Positions 1-10,954 of a DNA stretch of 64,000 nucleotides are shown here, in pieces. The stretch lies in assembly GCF_002865645.1 (NCBI RefSeq), contig NW_020194575.1:1427247-1491246 (forward strand). Direction: 5' to 3'. The position numbers and the translations under genes are program-made. Numbering within the stretch: the first letter of the stretch is position 1; each line of letters begins with the position of its first letter. Source of the DNA: Hyaloscypha bicolor E (Eukaryota > Ascomycota > Leotiomycetes > Helotiales > Hyaloscyphaceae). The notes below the pieces were generated by a model, which was given only the letters and a program-made list of their open reading frames with translations, was not told the origin of the DNA and made no database searches.

Positions 1-230
1 TATGAAATATACGCAAAACGAGTAAATCTAATCCCGCCCAATTACCTCTTCTTTCTTGGCGGCTGAACTTCATCCTCGTCCACTTTATGCAAACCCCATC
101 TTCGAACTTTCCAACCAGCCACCACACACATAACTGACGCTTTGTTCGCAGCGGTAATGACTCTCAATCTGTTTTTTGCATATCGTCAGATCCCACAACC
201 ACTCACTTCCATCACCCGAGCGAGCAAAAC

Positions 231-2021
231 ATGGCGCCCTTGAAACTTTACAAACAACTGGGAGACAACGAAATCAGGATTGCGGAGATCAAATCGACTT
301 CTAATGAAGCCGACGACGTCCATTGCCACCTGCTCCATGTTTCACGAGATGAACCAGGAGGCTATCAAGCTCTATCATACGCATGGGGACCTCCTCAGGA
401 GCGGGGTATAGGTCAGATCTACCTCGAAGGAACGCCTCATGCTGTAACCAGAACGATGGAGATAGCTCTTCGGAAGCTTCGTCGGAAAGACGGCCAACCC
501 CCCTTGATGATTTGGATCGATGCCCTTTGCATCAACCAAGAGGACGACGACGAGAAGTGCGAGCAGGTGGAAAAGATGAGGACCATCTACCAACAAGCAA
601 CAGAAGTTTCAATCTGGCTTGGCCCAGAAGATTGGTCCATACAGAGCAGCCTTGCTTGGCAGCTTATACGAGATCTTTACAATTGTCCCCGAGATGTTGA
701 CGCTCTTTCAAACATCATCCAGCCGTCCCGAAAGACTGAATTTGATGCCCTCGTGCGCTTCTTCCGCAGAGATTACTTCTGGCGGATATGGGTCGTACAA
801 GAAGTGGCTTGTGCAGCGAAGGCCACGGTATATTTTGGCTCTGATTCCATCCCTTGGTCCGGCCTGGTCGAAGTGTGCGATAAACTTTCGGATGCAAGAG
901 CATTTCTGAGGCGTGCTATCTACCACGACAAGCCCGCTTCGTTGTTCAGTCTCATGACTGGCGGTCCCAAGAACCTTGTACTCTCAAAGGGAGTGACATC
1001 GCCATTCTCCGAGACCACTGCTCCTTCACTTTTGGACTTGCTATCTACACATCTGAGTAAGGGATCATCTCTTCAACACGACAAAGTTTACGGGATCGTC
1101 GGCGTTTCTGCCGACAGAGACTCCTTTGGGAAGATAGATTATGGCCGCTCAGTGCGCGCTACCTATATCCATACCGCGAGGCACATCATTTCTACGACTG
1201 GAAGACTCGATGTTATTTGCATGCAACAGAACGATGACAATGTTCACGATTTGCCGTCGTGGGTTGCAGACTGGGAACGGAGGAATCTCTTTCCAAAACA
1301 TCGAGTTGTGAGTCTTCGGTATCGTACTCCAGGATTCACAGCCTCAGGGTCTTCCATTTCAAGAGTCTCGTTTTCCCATAACGACGAGGTTCTAACAGCG
1401 GCCGGCTTCGTGGTTGATACAATCAAGATTGTCTCTCAGCCCCTCTACGTACACGGTCTCGAAAACGAGGTCCTCCCAACACTCGAGAAATTCAGTGATT
1501 GGTGGAACGTTTTCGTCAACAATGTTGGATCATCAGACGAGGATCTCGCCGTCTTTCAAAGAACGTTCTGTGGTGGATCATGGGCTCCGTCATACTCGGA
1601 AGGCGAGTTCAAGGAGGATCAAACGCATCGCTTGACGCTCTTCTTTGGTCTCATGCAACGGTTGCTTCCGCATCTCATACCAGAAGGTTCTCCTATTTCT
1701 TTAACAATGCCCGCAAACGCGGCTGCGGATGAGATGATCGAGAGATGCGAACGTGCAATGGTCTCTTCTGCGGCATTGCGAATGCATGCCAAACGTCTGG
1801 TTATCTCTGACGAAAAGCTCGCTGGCCTTGCTCCACAGCTGGCAGAAGTAGGCGACAAGATTGTTGTACTTCTGGGGTGCAATTTCCCTGTTGTTTTAAG
1901 GGAGGTGGATTGCCGTTGTGAGTTCATCGGCGAGGTATATTTGGATGGCATTATGCACGGAGAAGCAATGGAGGGTCTCAAGTCTGGGAAGTACAAAGAA
2001 CAAAATTTTGAGATTCATTAG
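231..2021 (+). CDS. HET-domain (heterokaryon incompatibility) protein
   Basis: Intronless 596-codon gene with an ATG in a clean context. The N-terminal third carries the HET signature: YQALSYAWG near residue 45, WIDALCINQ near residue 94 followed by a conserved acidic and EQVEKM segment, an SIWLGPE block, and VVQEVACA near residue 190. HET proteins act in fungal nonself recognition and trigger a cell-death response when incompatible strains fuse; the HET domain is the death effector. The C-terminal 350 residues show no partner domain that I recognise. The family is large in filamentous ascomycetes and usually sits in variable accessory regions, which fits the AT-rich remnants downstream. The allele partner cannot be inferred. 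Confidence 0.93.
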   Translation: MAPLKLYKQLGDNEIRIAEIKSTSNEADDVHCHLLHVSRDEPGGYQALSYAWGPPQERGIGQIYLEGTPHAVTRTMEIALRKLRRKDGQPPLMIWIDALCINQEDDDEKCEQVEKMRTIYQQATEVSIWLGPEDWSIQSSLAWQLIRDLYNCPRDVDALSNIIQPSRKTEFDALVRFFRRDYFWRIWVVQEVACAAKATVYFGSDSIPWSGLVEVCDKLSDARAFLRRAIYHDKPASLFSLMTGGPKNLVLSKGVTSPFSETTAPSLLDLLSTHLSKGSSLQHDKVYGIVGVSADRDSFGKIDYGRSVRATYIHTARHIISTTGRLDVICMQQNDDNVHDLPSWVADWERRNLFPKHRVVSLRYRTPGFTASGSSISRVSFSHNDEVLTAAGFVVDTIKIVSQPLYVHGLENEVLPTLEKFSDWWNVFVNNVGSSDEDLAVFQRTFCGGSWAPSYSEGEFKEDQTHRLTLFFGLMQRLLPHLIPEGSPISLTMPANAAADEMIERCERAMVSSAALRMHAKRLVISDEKLAGLAPQLAEVGDKIVVLLGCNFPVVLREVDCRCEFIGEVYLDGIMHGEAMEGLKSGKYKEQNFEIH

Positions 2022-2074
2022 GGTTTCCCATGAGCAACATACAAAACGGAACCTGCCCAGTGACGTTTCTAAGA

Positions 2075-2098
2075 GGGGGGGGGGGGGGGGGGGGGGGG
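2075..2098. repeat. 24-nt poly-G tract
   Basis: An uninterrupted run of 24 G lies 53 bp after the HET stop codon, probably in its 3' untranslated region. Runs like this slip easily during replication and sequencing, so the exact length is uncertain. Confidence 0.9.
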
Positions 2099-3198
2099 TT
2101 ACCAGCAGGTTGACCAAAATAAACTCATCATTAGCCAGCCTCCCTTTTTCAACCACGACAGCCACCGCCATCGCATCATGTTCTCGGCACGAAGTTCCCT
2201 CACAAATCGCCCACCTTCACCATATGATGATCTCTGATCTCAGCCTTCCAAGCCATCTCAAGAAGGGTCTCACCAAGCACAAAATCCCATTCTCGGACAA
2301 ATCCCGCAAACGTAACCCTTATCTCATTCAACGCCTACTGTTTCCGCCATCTTGAATATTTCGAGATTGAAATGCGATGCCGGAGAAGAGTAAACGCAGA
2401 GGTTTGGGAACAAGAATCCGGGTACAGTAGAACTCGTAATCGGTGTTAGTGGAAAACCAATTGTCTTAAAGTTGTGCCCAATACACTGCCCCACTCCTAG
2501 TATAAAAATAAAGTATTTAAGAAAATAAAAAAGAGAGCAGCTATTAAGAAAGCATGTGGGAATAAAGCATTAGCTAATTAAGAAGTTATAAGGGCAGTAA
2601 AAACAGCTAAAGATAACTATAAAAATATCTAGACTTAGTAAGAGGCATGTTTAGTAAAGCTATATTTGAGTAAAGTATTTTAATAAATACTAATTTTGCC
2701 ATCCCCGAGACCTTAATATTTCCCGATCAGGCAATCGGGACCCCAATTAACTAATAGTCTATCTCGATTAATTAATAGGGAGCCACTGTGAATCTCAAAT
2801 CGTGATCCTCCTGCGAGACGACAATCCCGTGTGGCTGGTGTGGACGATCGCTAAATTCTGATCTCACCAAACATTTCAAAAGATTTAAGCAGAGACCCTA
2901 TTACAATTGAGATTGTGCACATTAATCGGATCAATTGTTATCACCTTTCGTGTTACATGAAGTTAAACGCCATTTCAACAGTAGAGATAGGATGTAAATT
3001 TGAGATGTTCGATGCCTTGAGAGTGAAATAAACCCAGCTCTTTCCCTGAGCACTGATCTGTAGGGCCACGGTAACGAGTAAGGATACAGTCAGCACAGTC
3101 AACGCCTCGCAAACCGGATGCCACTAAAACACCTTGCCCAACAACTCCTCTGCCATCGATGCAACCTATCTGCTAAAACATTTTACCCATCACACAAT
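2099..3198. other. Intergenic, partly AT-rich relic
   Basis: No convincing gene. Positions of about 2500-2700 are strongly AT-rich with stops in all frames and look like mutated repeat DNA. The stretch at 2701-2790 returns to mixed composition and contains a small palindrome around tcccgatcaggcaatcggga. Confidence 0.5.
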
Positions 3199-4695
3199 TC
3201 AGCGCTTATATTCATGGTGGACAAAGACATTCTCGTACATTAACGGCGCAGCTTCACCCCTCCTCCTCACCACTCTTGCAACACCATTAACGTTGTCAGT
3301 GATACTAAAACTCCAACCTCTTAACTCTTGCTCTTTCCTGGGAACACCGAGGAGCATAGCAGCATCCCCATACCCATAATTAGACCCACCCGACATCGCG
3401 GCTTCTCTCGCAGCTTGCAGGATCCAGCTCAGTGTACTGTCTGGCACCGGCTTGATATTCTTTCGGCCGCCATCGCCCCTAATCTTCTTGGAGAGGGCAT
3501 ACTTCCCAATAAAGCCGAGCAACACGAGCCAGTAGACGATTGTAATGACGAGAATGACGCTTGCAAACACAACCAGTGCAATGATGGCAGGATTGAGTGT
3601 TGTCCATTCTCGTACACACCCGTAATAGCGATGATCGCCATCAACGGTGTAGTTGGTGAGGATAGTGTTACTTCCACCTTGGACCATGGTCAACGAATTG
3701 AGATACTGCTCCATATTTCCCTTCGCATATATTGATATGGCAGTATCGGCACCCATGTAAAGTATCCCTTCGAGTCCATCAGCCCACTGGTTGAGAGTGG
3801 TGACGCTCTTCATCTGACTCAGAATTCGGTTGATGTTGTCGACTTGACCTGTGACCGTGCATTGGTATGTTTTCATGGTCTTTTGGTCCATTTTATGCCC
3901 TGTCAAGTCCACAGAAACCAAAACGTCGAACGGCTCCAAGACTCCATCTGAGAGAGCGCTGCTTGACCAAATAGCAAGATGAGCAGTGTTGCCAAGGCTA
4001 TCGCCATAGTCTGTGAAGCTTGCGTTTGAATAGTATTGAAGGCCATTGGTATACAGCGACTCGCGGATATCGGACGGCGTTTGATCTGGTGAGAAGTCAT
4101 AGTCCTTGAGCAGATCGGTGCACTCCCATCCTCCAAGAACGTCCTGCTCACTGCCGCAGAAGAACTGATCCCCATCCCATGGAACTTTCCTATAGATACC
4201 GACGAGGCACTGGTATTCGTGCGGTATAGTGCGATTCCATTGATCGCTATATACTTGGACATTTGCAGCAATCAACGCGGGATACCCGTTGGGTGGTGGG
4301 GCGTAAAATGTTTCCACGTTGTCGCTCCAGTCAAGCACAAGCCCTTCGGTGAACGGACAGAGATCTGGCAACGTGACTGGCTTTACGAGGCCAGTGACGG
4401 CCAAATCAGCTGTCAGAGTGAGGATGCTGGAGACGATCATCATCAAGCCGAGCCAAACGCCACCAGGGAGACGCCTCAGTTTCCACAGCACAACAGCAAC
4501 ATCGCGCGCTTGTAGCCAACCGGTCATTCGGTTGATGGAGACTGTCTCGCCTTGCAGGAGGTCCACCTTGGTAGCTAACTTGCAGCATTGCCGGCCGAGG
4601 GTACCAAGCAAGAATAACGCCGAGATGAAATACACACGAAGTACTATCCGAAGATAGCTTGCGTCGATTCTCGAAGTGACGTGAAGGCTGGGCAT
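3199..4695 (-). CDS. Fungal multi-pass membrane protein, unknown function
   Basis: The open frame continues upstream to 4737, but that codon is GTG. The first ATG in frame is at 4695 (protein starts MPSLHVTS), giving about 498 aa. Hydrophobic segments lie near the N-terminus (ISALFLLGTLG), about 70 residues later (GLMMIVSSILTLTADLAV) and near residue 400 (AIIALVVFASVILVITIVYW). Between the second and third is a roughly 270-residue, probably extracellular, domain with cysteines and several N-glycosylation sequons (for example NRT, NAS, NYT). The basic C-terminal tail would be cytosolic. This matches a broad lineage-expanded class of fungal membrane proteins with no assigned function. An upstream exon is possible because the frame stays open before the ATG. 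Confidence 0.8.
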   Translation of the reverse strand: MPSLHVTSRIDASYLRIVLRVYFISALFLLGTLGRQCCKLATKVDLLQGETVSINRMTGWLQARDVAVVLWKLRRLPGGVWLGLMMIVSSILTLTADLAVTGLVKPVTLPDLCPFTEGLVLDWSDNVETFYAPPPNGYPALIAANVQVYSDQWNRTIPHEYQCLVGIYRKVPWDGDQFFCGSEQDVLGGWECTDLLKDYDFSPDQTPSDIRESLYTNGLQYYSNASFTDYGDSLGNTAHLAIWSSSALSDGVLEPFDVLVSVDLTGHKMDQKTMKTYQCTVTGQVDNINRILSQMKSVTTLNQWADGLEGILYMGADTAISIYAKGNMEQYLNSLTMVQGGSNTILTNYTVDGDHRYYGCVREWTTLNPAIIALVVFASVILVITIVYWLVLLGFIGKYALSKKIRGDGGRKNIKPVPDSTLSWILQAAREAAMSGGSNYGYGDAAMLLGVPRKEQELRGWSFSITDNVNGVARVVRRRGEAAPLMYENVFVHHEYKR

Positions 4696-4737
4696 TGTCG
4701 AGATGAGGTTGTGAAAACTCTCAGTTTTGAAGTCCAC

Positions 4738-5455
4738 GGTGCTGCAGAGATCAATCCAACAGGCGAAGACACTTTAATAATAGGCTGATGGGATAAGGCT
4801 GAGGACTTGAGTAAAATCTAGAAGCATACTTACAACCGTATCTGGACAGAGGCTGGAACTTACCGACTTACGCATTTACGACGGAGGCTACTCAGTAGCT
4901 ACGGACTCTCCCGCTTTAAACACCAATCGCGGTCGATAGCAACCACCACCCTTTGGTTTTCCCTTCCGCCAAGATATTGGGTGAAATCCACTTGAAGACA
5001 AGTTTGCATGGCCTGGCAGCCACATTTGCACTGATAAGACACACGGGATGAAAGTCCGGTTTCTAGCGGATGCATGTGGCAAGAAGCGGGATCGAGCATC
5101 CAATATTTCAGCCCCATGAATCTAGCGAGTCAACCTGAGCCTCGAAACGCCATATTTTAGACGGATGCGGCGATGAGACACATTCTGCACAATGATTGGA
5201 GTGCAAAAAGTGCGGCGTGACCTGTGGTTTCACACCTTGCCCGATGGAGGCACTTTGTTGCTCGGTTGCTCTGCTGGAGAAATGTGGGGTTGTGGTACTG
5301 GTACTTCCATGTTCCATTCTTATTATCACTACGCTATAAAAGATGGAAATCGACTACAATCATTGAATTAATCCCATATCGTCAAAATCGTTAACATTAG
5401 TGAGGTCTGAAGCCCGCAGAGACACATATTCGGGGACGTAAAACACATGAGGGCA
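4738..5455. other. Intergenic, no gene seen
   Basis: Short open frames here lack domains, codon character and homology that I recognise. It probably holds the promoter of the membrane protein gene to its left. Confidence 0.4.
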
Positions 5456-6409
5456 TCAAAGCAAAGCAACCGCTAGTGTAATAATAAAACAACTTAAACT
5501 CAAAACCTTCATTGGCCTTTCATATGCCGGAAGTCGCAGAGCACTTGACAGTTGTGTAGACACCGAAGGCGTAGGTGTGGACCCCAGTACGACTGTTGTA
5601 GGATTTGGCGTTATCGAGTTCGAATTCGTCTTACGGGTTGTTGTTTTCGGAGATGCGGTCCTCGTCACAGTAGGTGACAGAGGTGTATCGGATGTGTTGA
5701 CCACATCACCGACTTCCGTGCAGAAATTTAGGAAGTTTGATGTGAATTGGGGGTAATCCGTTGGGTCTCCCGTTTTAAAAACGTTGGCGCAGGATGCTGC
5801 CGCACTGTCGAAGCGAGCTGGCACCCAAGAGGTGCTGCTGGTGTAGCACACACAAGCAGCAATCGCACCAAAGCTCATATCCAAAAACCCTGGGGTGCTC
5901 GAGCTGCAGGAAGCTACAAAGGAGTCGAAAGCAGAACAACCACCACTCGCTTTCGGGGTTGGAGCAGCTGTCGTAGAAGCAGTCACTTGTGTATGAGTGG
6001 GCGATGGTTTTGCCGGAGTCGGAGTTGGGCTGTTGAGGGCTGGAGTTGAACCCGGGGCAGCAAATATGTTGCCAACATCTGTACATATTCCTTGCCATGA
6101 GTCCACCACGGTATATTCAGATACGTCTGCAGTTGCTGCCCACGATGCGCAGTCGTCGACGGCATTATCAAAGATATCTGGATACCATCCCCCAGATTGA
6201 TCATAGCACAAGCAGGGGACTTGTTTAGTTCCAGGGAGGTCGACAAATCCAGGACTGGCGGATTTGCAGAACGAGACAAAATAAGACCAGGTGCTGCAAG
6301 CCGGTGGGATTCCTTGCCGAGGATAGAGTGCTGCTTTGGCTGCATTCCCGAGGTCGGTTTTGGCAATCACAGCTTGCAAGGCCAAGAGGAACAGTAGACG
6401 GAGCGCCAT
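5456..6409 (-). CDS. Secreted GPI-type protein with duplicated six-Cys module
   Basis: 317 aa, ATG start. A signal peptide (MALRLLFLLALQAVIA) is followed by two copies of the same cysteine module: C-x9-C-x17-C-x-C-x18-C-x21/22-C. The first copy begins at Cys38 and the second near residue 158. A Ser/Thr/Pro-rich linker separates them and another follows the second copy. The C-terminus ends in a hydrophobic tail (VLSLSCFIITLAVALL), as in GPI-anchored wall proteins. Both copies share a SPGF/TPGF-[LV]D motif and a W-x-P-x-[IR]-F-D motif. With six cysteines per module this is not a standard eight-Cys CFEM domain. A cell-wall or host-surface role is an inference from architecture alone. Confidence 0.85.
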   Translation of the reverse strand: MALRLLFLLALQAVIAKTDLGNAAKAALYPRQGIPPACSTWSYFVSFCKSASPGFVDLPGTKQVPCLCYDQSGGWYPDIFDNAVDDCASWAATADVSEYTVVDSWQGICTDVGNIFAAPGSTPALNSPTPTPAKPSPTHTQVTASTTAAPTPKASGGCSAFDSFVASCSSSTPGFLDMSFGAIAACVCYTSSTSWVPARFDSAAASCANVFKTGDPTDYPQFTSNFLNFCTEVGDVVNTSDTPLSPTVTRTASPKTTTRKTNSNSITPNPTTVVLGSTPTPSVSTQLSSALRLPAYERPMKVLSLSCFIITLAVALL

Positions 6410-8087
6410 TGCGGAGGATGATGTTCAGATGAGAGGTGAAAGGAATTCAACTTCAAGTCCGTGAGACATTGAGAAAGGAATAGAAGCATTTCAAAAGTTC
6501 GGGAGGGGAACTTGGCGAATATGAAGGCGTGGAGCTTGAGTTTGGACTGCATAAAAAGCCTGTCTACCAAACTGCCCCCGTTGACCCAGGTAACAGGTAC
6601 AACACACTTGTGTCGGACCGATGAGCCACTATCATTTGCTGCTTCCATCTGCAATTGTGGGCCGACGTTTCCGTGCAACGCACGACCCCAATGCCCCGCG
6701 GAGACCGAACTCGGCCGGTTGAGAATATCTCTCACATGAGGCTCTCTGGCCTTGGCACAGACCAAAAAGAGACAAAGTAGGCGAATGTGATAAGGCCAGT
6801 GAAAAGCCAACCTGCAATGATATGGAGTGCTCTCTCAGCTGAGAGCCTTGTGGTTTGCCTTCTCAGCCCTTCTGCTTCCCAACCCGGTAGTTGCATGCCC
6901 CGAGGACCGGATGGAAGTCTTGGCTTCAAGCCACAGGTGACATATCACACACTGATGGTGCCGCGTGCTGAGCTCAATCTGCTTACCAAAGCAGAGGCTC
7001 TGCAATGGGTCAAAGGGATCGTCGCATCGATGTCGTTTTAGCGTGTCTTGGCGGCACGGGGTCTTCCTGCCAACAGATGAACTGGAACCCTTGACCCTTA
7101 TTAGGCTCGGTCTTCGGGATCCTCGTTGAGTTCCGTACTAGGACGAAACCAGGTAGATTCGCTATTAGCCTTGTAGGGCGCCTAGGGCGCCTGCTTGGCC
7201 CTTGGAAATACATAAAGTTATCCCCGACTACAAATATTAATCTAAGTTATGCAGAGTTATACGGAGCTAAAGGGCGCTAGTGGGGGTAGCTCGACGCCTC
7301 TGCAGGACAAATACGGGCGAAGGCCTATCCGGGTACGGGAGAGGCACAGTTACTGCCATAACGGGCCTGGTGTGGTGCAGAGGTCTGCGCGAAGCCTCTG
7401 GTTTACAGAGGAGTTACCAAATTGCAACGACCCCTCGCTGTGAATTGTGAAAGAACGAGGGAGCGATTGCTTTTCAACTAAGCCGTTCTTGCTGGAACGG
7501 CTCGACCAGCTCGGCAGGTGACTGTCTCTTGCAAATTGATTGGCGGGCCTGGATTTCTGAGCTTCGTGTGGCTTACCAGCCTCGCCCAACGGGCCAGGAA
7601 TGTCCTAATAATAAGCACTCAGACCACATATGGAGTCCAGGGCAATCACTTGATCCGAGCCGTGCTGCCGCCCTGCTCTGATTTGCTATTGACAATTTTG
7701 TAGGATTCGGCTGCATATTTTTTTTTCTATTGTTTACTAATGCGGAATAGTCCAAGCCTCCAGATTGAGAGCTGAAAAAGCTTCGCGCGGGCGCCAATCA
7801 ACTTCCCGCTCCTTCACAAGGCGCGTCTTCGGAGTGGAAAAGGCTTGCAATGGTGCTTCATTAATCCCTGCGATTTCTCGCTTTCCTGAGGCCTGCATGC
7901 GGGATTGGTGGGATGTAGCGAGGTACTGGGAGAGTCGGAGAGGGAGAGACATGGAAAGATGGAGCGATGTCTGGCCGAGCCTCATCAACAAAACTCTTGC
8001 CATTTCCTGCATGACCCGATCTCCTGAAAATTTGCTACACACTTTGCAGGACGCATCTTCATTGCTCAATATTCCTGGGGCTTCACG
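6410..8087. other. Intergenic, no gene supported
   Basis: About 1.7 kb of mixed composition. Open frames up to 147 codons occur but look like chance frames. There are small repeats (gggcgcct twice around 7175, and an inverted cctctgca/tgcagagg pair at 7290/7375). Its 3' part should hold the promoter of the mucin-like gene that starts at 8088. Confidence 0.4.
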
Positions 8088-9733
8088 ATGGCGTCCGTCG
8101 TTGCTGTGCTTGTGTTTTGCCCGCTAATCTCGGCCCTCGCATTCAATGCCCCGGCCGCCACACCCATGGCTGATGCTCTCAAGCTTCTCCCACAAGTTGA
8201 GATTCCTCAGCCAACAGAAGCACCCAACCTCGAGCTCCACAAGCGACAGAGCAATGTACAATATTCTCTACTTGAAGGTCCCGATTCAATCTGCGGGTAT
8301 CAATATGGACAGTCTAGTAAGTGCCAAATCCTTACCACTATCTCCAATTGTTCAAAGACTGATTTTCGTGGCAAGGCGGCGAGTTGGGAATCTGTGGTAC
8401 CTCACGATGTGGATTTGCAACAGCAGCCGGGGAGATCGGGGAAATAATCTGTTATGGCCCTACGAAAACCGCACCAAGATACTCCTGGACATCTTGTATT
8501 GGAGGCACCCGTGTTAGCAGCTGCCTTGCAGATTCCGCATGCAGTGACAATCCAGGCATCGTAGTTTGGTACGTTTGCTTTCCCTGAAAGATCACGCAAG
8601 GGTTTGCTAATGAGAAAAAAGTACGGATGCATTGGAATCATATTGCAACGTAGGCACATGGGTCGGTCTCGGCGTCGAAGCTGTGTGGTAAGTCCCAACT
8701 TCCCGGAGTATTAATCCGCATTGTATCAATGTCCGACAGCTCTGAGGACGCTCTGCTCGCAATGGCTAAAAGCAGACGGAATATTCTACTCCCGAGAAAA
8801 TCTAAAAGAAGTACGCTGACTTACATTTCGTTGGAACAGGTGCGATTCTACGTATTATACTGGAATGTATTTCCCCCCATCTCTCTTTTTCTCCCCCTCA
8901 CCCCGCTTTTTTCCTTTTGCTAAATTCGTTCTAGGATTCCGATATCGACAACTTACATTGGACAGGTGGGGAGAGAATTGACTGCTGTCCTTGATCCGGC
9001 ATTAGCTTCAAGCACAAGCACATCAATAATCTCTAGTCCCACTCCCAGCCCCTCCGTAAGCCTCTCAAGGCAGACACCAACTCCAACTCCAACCCCTACC
9101 CCGCCACCTCAGCATCCGACTCCAGTCGGTGCCATAGTTGGAGGGGTTATTGGTGGTCTAGCACTCGTAGCCGCAATCGCAGCAGGCATTTTCATCTGCC
9201 TCCGAATGAAACGCAAGGACGAACAGAGAGCACAAGCCGGTGCCCCTCCTCCAGTCCAAACATCCGCTCAGCCCACCAGTCCAGGTGCACAATATCCATC
9301 AGAAAAATATCCCGCGACAACTGGAGCAACAGTCATACCGGCTTCGACATACCAGCAGCCGCCCCCTCAAGCGCAATATCCTCCTCAGCAATATCAACCG
9401 CCACAACAAACGTGGCAGCCGCCGCAACAACAATACCCTCAGCAAGTTGGGAGCTACGTGGAACAACCCCAGCAGCAACCTATTCAACCCTACCCTCACC
9501 AAGATTACAAACCTCAATCACTATCCCCACCGCCAGAGGCAGGCAGGCCCCAATCTCTTTCTCCAGATGCACTGAGCGCACATAGGGAATCTATGTCTGG
9601 CACGTCATCGCCTGGGAGCCCAGCACCACCTTACCCGAGCAGCTTTCCAGCGGTTCCCGAGATGACAGGCGAGAATCAGATGAGCCACCATGCGTATCCA
9701 CTGCATGATCAGCCAAGTGAGATGCCCACGTGA
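8088..9733 (+). CDS. Mucin-like single-pass membrane protein (cell-surface sensor type)
   Basis: Spliced by eye into six exons: 8088-8316, 8376-8568, 8622-8687, 8740-8839, 8935-8965 and 9006-9733. Exon 1 encodes a signal peptide (MASVVAVLVFCPLISALA). Exons 1-3 form a cysteine-rich ectodomain (starting ICGYQYGQSSGELGICG, later CSDNPGIVVC and YCNVGTW). Exon 5 encodes DSDIDNLHWT. The last exon gives a Ser/Thr/Pro stalk, a transmembrane helix (AIVGGVIGGLALVAAIAAGIFICL), a basic KRKD stop-transfer and a long Gln/Pro-rich cytoplasmic tail. The architecture resembles fungal wall-stress sensors without a WSC domain. The last intron is short (40 bp) and exon 4 is the least certain part. No function can be assigned from sequence. 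Confidence 0.72.
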
Positions 9734-10262
9734 GGTTGGTGGCGTAAGGTTGTTTTTTCAGTATCCTTTGACTTATAAATGAGATTATATTTTACTAGCA
9801 CTGCAGGTACAGTTAATGATACGGATGGTTCCTGGATGCATGTGGAGAGGGCAGCGTCACTGAGTAATTCACTGTTGTATTTAAGCTATTGAGATCGAAT
9901 GCGAAATGAGCTTCAATCCTTGTGCAATATTCAGAAGCAAACATCTCACTATGTCATGGAACCAAGAAGCCTTGCGGGTTTGATGGAGAACAGGGAAGGA
10001 TCGAAGTATCACATGACCTATTGGCCCCTTAATTTCTCGCTTAACTTGGCCTTCGCTCGCGACACTTTCAATTTTCAAACTGTTCTACTTGGGATACCGA
10101 GTCTACGAAAGAACAATTGGAGATTGAGAATAGGCTGATTCGATTACAGTACCTATTACTTTAAATAGGACATGGGTTTGATGAGATGTCGGACATGTTA
10201 AGGCTGACAAAACCTACCTTCCAGCTAACGGGTACAACTTCATCAAAGCTACTGTACACTTT
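9734..10262. other. Intergenic, no gene seen
   Basis: About 530 bp without a credible coding region. It is flanked by the 3' ends of the mucin-like gene and the protease pseudogene. Confidence 0.4.
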
Positions 10263-10954
10263 CTACATCAGCGCATGAAACATTACGACAGCCACAACTG
10301 CCATGGCACCAAATCTCCTCAAAAATGCCCTTCTCTCTACTCCCGTTTTCGTTTCATTCCTGCCCAACCCACTTGCTGCTGTGGGTGTGCTCGAAGTAAA
10401 AGCGCCAGTACCCTGCGTTGCACTGACTGCATTCGCAACTGGCGTTGAATTTGGAACAGGTCACTTCCCCATTTTAATCTCCGCCATAGCTGTGCTATTA
10501 GCGTAGCAGTTTATTTGCAGCAACGAGATCTCATTATCGTCAATATCAAACACCAAATAACCTAATCGCACAACGGTAGCTCCCAACTGTAAAGGCGTGT
10601 CAAACGCAGGAGCAATACCGAAGACGCCAGCTGTGATACCCGGCCCGCCTTCTGCGAAGGCGTGCCCAGTGTTACATTGACGTAGTAAGAAAGTTCCTAC
10701 ATACAGCAATCAGTAACTGGGAGTCCACAAAGTAGGTTATGACTGATATTATTGCTATCTATTATCGCCTGTACTGTCTTCCCTCTTCGCCGCAAAGAGT
10801 TTCTTGATATACCGCTGAAGACTAACTATCCTTCGATTGGAAAACGCACAACTAGAGGTGCTTCTCCATTTGTCCTTCCGACCAGTTGAATCGCTCTAGC
10901 ACAGGTCGACAAAAACGCAGCCGTAATAGCGAATGTCGTGAGATTTTTCATCAT
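10263..10954 (-). pseudogene. Internally deleted pepsin-type aspartic protease pseudogene
   Basis: Reading the minus strand from ATG at 10954 gives a signal peptide (MMKNLTTFAITAAFLSTCA) and a propeptide ending in VVRFPIEG, then a stop. Further on, in another frame, comes YYVNVTLGTPSQ, the start of the mature A1-family enzyme just before the catalytic DTGS motif. The sequence then jumps directly to the enzyme's C-terminal lobe (LQLGATVVRLGYLVFDIDDN, matching the usual LGDTFLRSAYVVYDLDNN block) and a Ser/Thr-rich, GPI-like tail reached through one more in-frame stop (TGA at 10461). Both catalytic aspartates and roughly 300 residues are missing. It is a relic of a yapsin-like GPI-anchored protease. 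Confidence 0.8.

Noticed and set aside
1896..2355. ORFs running through the poly-G tract with polyglycine or polyproline
   Set aside because: Artefacts of the homopolymer; they overlap the HET gene end and have no conserved content.
10303..10506. Plus-strand 67-codon ORF with hydrophobic end
   Set aside because: It is antisense to the Ser/Thr-rich GPI tail of the aspartic protease pseudogene, which explains the sequence better.
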